From Deltaproteobacteria bacterium (GTDB taxonomy: Bacteria; Desulfobacterota; DSM-4660; Desulfatiglandales; HGW-15): a DNA stretch of 11,957 nucleotides. The position numbers and the translations under genes are program-made. The DNA lies in assembly GCA_016926135.1 (NCBI GenBank), contig JAFGPH010000228.1, forward strand, positions 1 through 11,957. Direction: 5' to 3'. Every line of letters begins with the position of its first letter. Position 1 is the stretch's first letter. Under the pieces are notes generated by a model. It ran no database searches. It was given only the letters and a program-made list of their open reading frames with translations, and was not told where the DNA came from. Below are positions 7,761-11,957 of the stretch, piece by piece.

Positions 7761-7867
7761 CCAGGCCCATTTTCCCTGGTTCCTCCTTCTGCGATAGGGA
7801 AGGGTGGCCTGGCTTCCTCGGTTCATGCCATCAGGATTCATCAAGAATCGTGCCAGCATGGGCCTGG
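7761..7867. repeat. Separated 10-bp inverted repeat around the predicted transcription start
   Basis: CCAGGCCCAT at 7761-7770 and its exact reverse complement ATGGGCCTGG at 7858-7867, separated by 87 bases. The right arm abuts the -24 side of the sigma-54-type promoter; the left arm falls in the predicted leader. Because only one arm would be transcribed from that promoter, an RNA hairpin is unlikely, and a paired protein-binding site is the more natural reading. It may also be chance. Confidence 0.35.
7841..7855 (-). promoter_or_regulatory. Sigma-54-type (-24/-12) promoter for the chemoreceptor operon
   Basis: The minus strand reads TGGCACGATTCTTGA, against the RpoN consensus TGGCACGNNNNTTGC. 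The -24 half is perfect, the spacing is exact (GG, ten bases, then the -12 pair) and only the last base differs (GA instead of GC at -12). Transcription would begin near 7829, roughly 100 bases before the chemoreceptor ATG. The gene immediately upstream encodes a sigma-54 activator, which fits the pairing. The changed -12 base is normally highly conserved, so activity is likely but not assured. Confidence 0.58.
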
Positions 7868-7971
7868 TGTAAACAGTGCAGGTGATTTCAGATGGTTAAG
7901 AGGAACAGTAAGAAAAGAAAGGGGGAAAGGACTTACGTCGGGAAGGGGATTCTTATAGTCTCAGTGGATAT

Positions 7972-7990
7972 TTTCCAATTGGATTGGAAA
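7972..7990. promoter_or_regulatory. 19-bp palindrome, candidate activator or repressor site
   Basis: TTTCCAAT and ATTGGAAA form a perfect 8+8 inverted repeat around a 3-base centre. Its centre (7981) lies about 126 bp upstream of the -24 element, in the usual range for binding sites of NtrC-type activators. It also overlaps a weak sigma-70-like -35 (TTGGAA), so an operator role is an alternative. No T-run follows it on the minus strand, which argues against a terminator of the upstream gene. Confidence 0.42.
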
Positions 7991-8075
7991 CGGCGCCCCG
8001 GTTTTCAAGCGGAACCTGTCTGGAAGGAGAATGCCCAAACAAGGTTTGCTTCCCTTTTGCGGTTGATCCGGGTCC

Positions 8076-9488
8076 TCAATTGCCCCTTCTGGATATGCCA
8101 TGCTTCTTCAGGAGGCCATACAGACGGGCCTGGCCCAGTCCGGACACCCGGCAGGCCTCCCGGATATCTCCCTGTGTCCGGGACATCAGTTCTGCCAGGT
8201 ACTCCCTTTCGCCCCTGGCCACCAGCGTTTCCCGAAAGGTTTTCAGGGAGGGAAGCCCCCCCGAATTCGCGGCGTTCCCATCGACCGATCCCTTTGCCGG
8301 GAAATCCACACTGAGGGACTCTCGAGCCAGCTTGACCCTGATACGGGTCGGCAGGTGCTTGGGATAGAGCACCGGATCGTGCTGGGCTGCGGCAAGCGCC
8401 CTCTCCAGGGCCTGGAACAATTCTCGAACATTTCCGGGCCACTCGTAGGCCATAAGCGCTTCCAGGAACTCGGGGGAAAAGCCTTTTATGCCTGCCCGAT
8501 AACGCTCGCACAGCCTTCCCGTTTGGAACATGGCCAGTTCCCGGATGTCGCCCGCGCGCTCCCTGAGGGGGGGAAGCTCTATCATGAAGGAACGAAGCCG
8601 GAAGAGGAGATCGTTGCGGAAACGCCCCCCTTTTTCCATCTCATCGAGATCCCGGTTCGTTGCCGTAATAAGGCGGAAATCGCTCTCTACCTCCCGCTTG
8701 CCTCCGAGGGGCCGGAAACGGCGCTCCTGAAGCGCTCGTAGGAAGGTCTTTTGGACGGAAAGGGGAAGTTCTCCCACCTCATCGAGGAACAGGGTTCCCC
8801 CGTCGGCCTGCTTTATCAGGCCTTCCCGGTTCCTGTCGGCGCCTGTAAAGGCCCCCTTTTCATGACCAAAGAGGATGCTCTCCACGAGAGACTCCGGGAG
8901 GGCCGCGCAATCCACCACCACAAAAGCGCGATCCGCTCGCCGGCTGTTGTTGTGGATGGCCAGGGCGAATGATTCCTTCCCGGTACCCGTCTCCCCGGCG
9001 ATGAGGACGGCGGCCTCGCTGCCGGCCGCCTGGGCGAGCAGGTCCACGCAGGCCTTCATTTGAAGGCTGTTTCCAATGATATCCTCCCGCTTCAGGGCAG
9101 CCGGAGACGTCTTGGCCATCTTCTGCTCGCGGTACTGGGTCGCGCGAAGGAGCGGCAGCATCATCTCCTTTATGGAACACGGTTTCTGGATGTAGTCCCA
9201 TGCGCCGTTTCTGACGGCCAGTTCCGCGCCGTCCGGGTCCCCCCGGGATGTCACAATGATGACCTCGGGCCTGGAGGGTGCCGCGTGGATCTTCGGCAGC
9301 ATATCGATCCCGTTACCGTCGGGCAACATGACGTCGAGAAAGACGATGTCGAAAGCTCCGGACATGGTCTCTCTCAGCCCGTCCCCGAGCGTGTGGACGC
9401 ATGTCACTGCGTGAGCCAAGGGTTTGAAGACCTGCGTTAGGGTGTAACAGAACCCCTTGTCGTCATCAATGATCAGAATGGAGGCCAT
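8076..9488 (-). CDS. Sigma-54-dependent NtrC-family response regulator
   Basis: A 470-residue transcription activator for RpoN polymerase. The receiver (about 1-120) has D8-D9-D10, phospho-acceptor D52 (FLDVMLPDGNG), T80 and K102, all intact. The AAA+ domain (about 136-365) shows Walker A GETGTGKES (165-173), the sigma-54 contact loop GAFTGA (212-217), Walker B TLFLDE (232-237) and an arginine-finger region (RFRNDLLFRL, 289-298). The C-terminus carries a Fis-type helix-turn-helix (about 440-464: GDIREACRVSGLGQARLYG). It should therefore bind DNA upstream of a sigma-54 promoter and remodel the closed complex when phosphorylated; the promoter at 7841-7855 is the obvious nearby target (inference). 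A stop codon in frame three codons upstream makes the ATG at 9488 the first possible start. Its Shine-Dalgarno is poor, but a small ORF runs across this start and may provide coupling. Confidence 0.94.
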   Translation of the reverse strand: MASILIIDDDKGFCYTLTQVFKPLAHAVTCVHTLGDGLRETMSGAFDIVFLDVMLPDGNGIDMLPKIHAAPSRPEVIIVTSRGDPDGAELAVRNGAWDYIQKPCSIKEMMLPLLRATQYREQKMAKTSPAALKREDIIGNSLQMKACVDLLAQAAGSEAAVLIAGETGTGKESFALAIHNNSRRADRAFVVVDCAALPESLVESILFGHEKGAFTGADRNREGLIKQADGGTLFLDEVGELPLSVQKTFLRALQERRFRPLGGKREVESDFRLITATNRDLDEMEKGGRFRNDLLFRLRSFMIELPPLRERAGDIRELAMFQTGRLCERYRAGIKGFSPEFLEALMAYEWPGNVRELFQALERALAAAQHDPVLYPKHLPTRIRVKLARESLSVDFPAKGSVDGNAANSGGLPSLKTFRETLVARGEREYLAELMSRTQGDIREACRVSGLGQARLYGLLKKHGISRRGN

Positions 9489-9622
9489 TTCGATTGCTCA
9501 TTGAATGGGAATCCTTTGCCTGGCGAAACCATAGCCGATTTGACGCGTCGCCGGGCAGATCGTTTCATCCGGTCCTTACGGTCCATGCCCTTTCCGCGCA
9601 TTCTCGCGATCCAGATGTTCAT
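9473..9622 (-). CDS. Possible small basic protein or coupling leader ORF (49 aa)
   Basis: An ATG at 9622 lies 9 bases after the stop of the right-edge kinase, with AGGA placed 5 bases ahead. The frame runs 49 codons to a TGA at 9473-9475, overlapping the first 16 bases of the sigma-54 regulator gene. The product would begin MNIWIARMRGKG and have a strongly basic middle (KRSARRRVK), with no acidic cluster, membrane segment or domain that I recognise. It almost exactly fills the gap between two tightly linked genes. The regulator it overlaps has a weak ribosome site, so translation through this ORF could help its start. Against it: short, low-complexity and without a known family, so it may only be an untranslated gap. 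Confidence 0.4.
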   Translation of the reverse strand: MNIWIARMRGKGMDRKDRMKRSARRRVKSAMVSPGKGFPFNEQSKWPPF

Positions 9623-9631
9623 TTCCGTCCT

Positions 9632-11957
9632 TCAATCTTCCTTCGATTCCCGGTTTTCCAGCGCTTCCCGAATCATCTTTGCCAGGTCAAAAATCACCAG
9701 GGGCTTGGAAATGAACTCCCGGACACCCAAGGCCTTGGCCTTGGTTTCCGTGACCCGTTCGCTAAAGCCTGTGCAAAGGATGATCGGGATGTCTGACCTC
9801 AGCTTTATGATCTCCCTGGCCAGAGCGTCGCCCGTTATGTGCGGCATGGTCAGGTCGGTGATGACCAGGTCGAAGTGGTCCGGCCGATCCCGAAAGAGAC
9901 GTAACGCGTCGATACTGCTCGTAGTAACGAAAACCTCGTATCCCAGGTACTCCAGCATGTCTTTGGTCATGTCTGCAATAGCCTGCTCGTCATCCACGAA
10001 AAGAATCCTCTCATGCCCCGAGGGCAATTCCTCGATGCAACGCCCAGCGTCCTCCAGGGCTGAGGGATGATCTATCCTGGGCAGAAGTATCTCGAAGGTG
10101 GTCCCCCTGCCCGGTTCACTATCCACCCGGATAACTCCATTGCAGCTCTCGACAATACCGTGAACAACCGCCAGTCCCAATCCCGTTCCCTCTCCCGGTT
10201 CCTTGGTCGTAAAATAGGGATCGAAAATACGGCCCAGGACATCGCGGCTCATCCCGTGGCCTGTGTCGCTCACGGTGAGCCGCAGATAGGGTCCCGGGCT
10301 GATGTCGGGGCGGCTTTCCGGTTGGGCGGAATCAATATCCACGTTTGACAGGCTCACCCCCAGAATGCCTCCATATTCACTCATGGCATGGGACGCATTG
10401 GTGCACAGATTCATCAGGACCTGATGGATCTGTGTAAGATCGGCCATTGCCATTCCCGACTCAGGCCCGATGTGTTGCTCTATCTGAATGGTCGAGGGCA
10501 AAGAGGCTCGCAGCATCTTCAGTGCCTCCTTGACTACCGTGCTCAACTGAAGGGGCTTTTTCTCCACGGTTCGTCTACGGCTAAAGGTCAGGATCTGCTG
10601 GACGAGGTCCGTCGCCCGATTCGCGGCATTGAGAATCTGTTTCAGATGGTTGGAATCCCAGGAATCCCCTGATGATTTGTAAAGGCACAATTCAGCGCAT
10701 CCGACGATAACGGCAAGGATGTTATTGAAGTCATGGGCGATCCCACCGGCCAATGTGCCTATGGCCTCCATCTTCTGGGCTTGCTGCAACTGCGCTTCAA
10801 GTTGCTTGCTCCGAGTAACGTCCCTGTGGAAAGAAAGGGACACTGCCTTGCCCTGGTAGATCGTCTGGGCTGCGGAGACTTCCACATGGACTTCCTTGCC
10901 ATCCTTCCGCAGGCCCTTGAACTGATACCGGGAAGGTGTCGGCCTTCCCTCTTGCCTGTGGCGGGTGATCCTGGTCACCCTTTCGAGGTCGTCCGGATGA
11001 AGCACGCTGGATAAAGGTTTGCCGACGATCTCCTCAGGCCGGTCGTAGCCGAAGATCTCCGCGAATTTCCGGTTGACATAGATGTGACGATCTCCCTCGA
11101 CGATGGCTACACCGTCGTTACCGGATTCAATAGCCGTACGATACCGTTCCTCGCTCTCTTGGAGCGCTGCCACTGCCCTTTTGTGCTCCGTGACGTCCCT
11201 CACCACAGCCACGGCGCCTTCAAATGAATCGCCCATGATCATGGGCGATAGCTTGGCGGAGTACCATTTGAGTCGGCCGTTTGCTTCGATCTGATAATCG
11301 AATTCGCTCACTTGGCCTTCCTTGGTCTTTTCGAACGCCCCACGAAACAGATCGTCGATTTCAGGGGGCATTACTTCGGAGTGTTTCTTCCCTATGAAGT
11401 CTTCCGCAGGCAAAACAAGTTGAGTTTCCGGCGCATAGCAACTGACGAATCTGCTCTCCCTGTCAAAAACAAAGACCAGATCATCCATGGACATGAGCAC
11501 GCTGATCAGTTCCGCCCTTGACTGAGAAAGCTCTTCTTCGGCCTTCTCCCGGTCTTGTATCTCTCCTTTCAGTTGTTCATTGACCTCCGTCAGCTCGGCA
11601 GTGCGCTCTTTCACCCGTTGCTCCAGTTCGGCGTTGAGCTTCTGTATTTCTTTCTCGGCCTGCCGACGCTCCCGGATTTCCTCCTGCAATCGCCGGTTTT
11701 TCACTTCGAGTTCCAACCGCATGTTGCGCAGGGTCAGATGGGTTCGGACACGCGCAAGGACTTCTTCCACCTCGATGGGTTTTGTCACGTAGTCCACGGC
11801 CCCCAATTCAAAGCCTTTGACCTTGCTCTCCATAGCCCCCAGGGCCGTCATGAAGATCACCGGGATGTCTCTGGTGCTCTCCTCCGCCTTCAATCGCCGG
11901 CACGTCTCAAAGCCGTCCATGCCCGGCATGATCACATCCAGCAGGATGAGATCGGGG
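9632..11957 (-). CDS. Hybrid histidine kinase, partial (REC-coiled coil-PAS-PAS-HisKA-HATPase-REC)
   Basis: The 5' end lies beyond the window; the frame is open to the last base. The GTG at 11935 is not the start: the codons before it read PDLILLD, which holds the phospho-acceptor Asp of an N-terminal receiver. Numbering from that GTG, the receiver continues with T30 and K52; a long coiled coil spans about 65-145; PAS domains lie at about 143-255 and 262-378; the H-box [10 protein letters not shown] puts the His at 401; the N-box ([10 protein letters not shown]), DTGHG (557-561) and GEGTGLGL follow. A C-terminal receiver has D694 (VITDLTMP), T722 and K744. No membrane segment is visible. It sits directly upstream of the sigma-54 regulator and is the likely source of its phosphate. 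From H-box to end it is closely similar to the kinase at the left of the window. Confidence 0.93.
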   Translation of the reverse strand, partial: PDLILLDVIMPGMDGFETCRRLKAEESTRDIPVIFMTALGAMESKVKGFELGAVDYVTKPIEVEEVLARVRTHLTLRNMRLELEVKNRRLQEEIRERRQAEKEIQKLNAELEQRVKERTAELTEVNEQLKGEIQDREKAEEELSQSRAELISVLMSMDDLVFVFDRESRFVSCYAPETQLVLPAEDFIGKKHSEVMPPEIDDLFRGAFEKTKEGQVSEFDYQIEANGRLKWYSAKLSPMIMGDSFEGAVAVVRDVTEHKRAVAALQESEERYRTAIESGNDGVAIVEGDRHIYVNRKFAEIFGYDRPEEIVGKPLSSVLHPDDLERVTRITRHRQEGRPTPSRYQFKGLRKDGKEVHVEVSAAQTIYQGKAVSLSFHRDVTRSKQLEAQLQQAQKMEAIGTLAGGIAHDFNNILAVIVGCAELCLYKSSGDSWDSNHLKQILNAANRATDLVQQILTFSRRRTVEKKPLQLSTVVKEALKMLRASLPSTIQIEQHIGPESGMAMADLTQIHQVLMNLCTNASHAMSEYGGILGVSLSNVDIDSAQPESRPDISPGPYLRLTVSDTGHGMSRDVLGRIFDPYFTTKEPGEGTGLGLAVVHGIVESCNGVIRVDSEPGRGTTFEILLPRIDHPSALEDAGRCIEELPSGHERILFVDDEQAIADMTKDMLEYLGYEVFVTTSSIDALRLFRDRPDHFDLVITDLTMPHITGDALAREIIKLRSDIPIILCTGFSERVTETKAKALGVREFISKPLVIFDLAKMIREALENRESKED
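11228..11249. repeat. 22-bp perfect palindrome inside the right-edge kinase gene
   Basis: The half-site ATCGCCCATGA is followed immediately by its exact reverse complement, giving a 22-bp palindrome with no spacer. It encodes LSPMIMGDS in the first PAS domain, so each base is also coding. In RNA it could form a hairpin only by opening a small loop at the centre. A binding function is possible, but nothing around it supports a specific one. Confidence 0.6.

Larger units (their letters stand above)
7726..8075. other. 350-base regulatory intergenic region
   Basis: No credible coding sequence on either strand. From right to left it holds: the 3' flank of the sigma-54 activator gene, with no convincing terminator; a 19-bp palindrome (7972-7990) overlapping a weak sigma-70-like -35 element (TTGGAA, with TATAAG 15 bases on); a 22-base all-purine run on the plus strand (7910-7931); the sigma-54-type promoter (7841-7855); one 10-bp inverted repeat split across 7858-7867 and 7761-7770; and the strong ribosome site of the chemoreceptor gene (7732-7738). 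The predicted leader from the sigma-54 start to the ATG is about 100 bases. Confidence 0.6.

Noticed and set aside
8030..8075. Possible terminator after the sigma-54 regulator (CAAAC-CTT-GTTTG stem)
   Set aside because: The stem is only 5 bp, AT-rich and not followed by a T-run; read-through into the downstream operon remains possible.
11933..11935. GTG at 11935 as the start of the right-edge kinase
   Set aside because: The frame continues upstream to the window edge and the preceding codons encode the conserved LILLD of a receiver domain, so the gene begins outside the window.

Overview
The window holds a dense signal-transduction locus with every gene on the minus strand, so it reads from the right edge to the left. 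Base composition is GC-rich. The mix of PAS hybrid kinases, an NtrC-type sigma-54 activator, a REC-HDOD protein, a REC-TPR protein and a single-Cache chemoreceptor suggests a member of the Desulfobacterota (former Deltaproteobacteria). That is an inference from protein style, because no taxonomic marker gene is present. I saw no mobile elements, tRNA or rRNA genes, or CRISPR arrays.

Right-hand module (11957 to 8076): a hybrid histidine kinase cut by the window edge (REC-coiled coil-PAS-PAS-HisKA-HATPase-REC); a possible 49-codon basic small ORF tucked between the two main genes; and a sigma-54-dependent response regulator (REC-AAA+-Fis HTH). These look like one transcription unit, and probably a cognate sensor/activator set.

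Intergenic control region (7726-8075): 350 bases with no gene. It carries a near-consensus sigma-54 promoter (GG/GC spacing correct, one base off at -12), a 19-bp palindrome about 126 bp further upstream that is well placed as an activator site, and a separated 10-bp inverted repeat around the predicted start of transcription.

Left-hand operon (7725 to 104): a transmembrane chemoreceptor with an sCache-type sensor; a REC-HDOD protein whose Shine-Dalgarno overlaps the chemoreceptor stop; a REC-TPR protein; a soluble GAF histidine kinase coupled to it by an ATGA overlap; and a membrane-anchored PAS hybrid kinase. A rho-independent terminator at 33-57 closes the unit. The last kinase is a clear paralogue of the first kinase in the window.

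Working model (inference): the right-hand kinase phosphorylates the sigma-54 activator, which drives the left-hand operon from the sigma-54 promoter. That operon supplies a second sensory layer (chemoreceptor, HDOD, REC-TPR, two kinases) with several receiver domains but no CheA, CheW, Hpt or enzyme output within the window.
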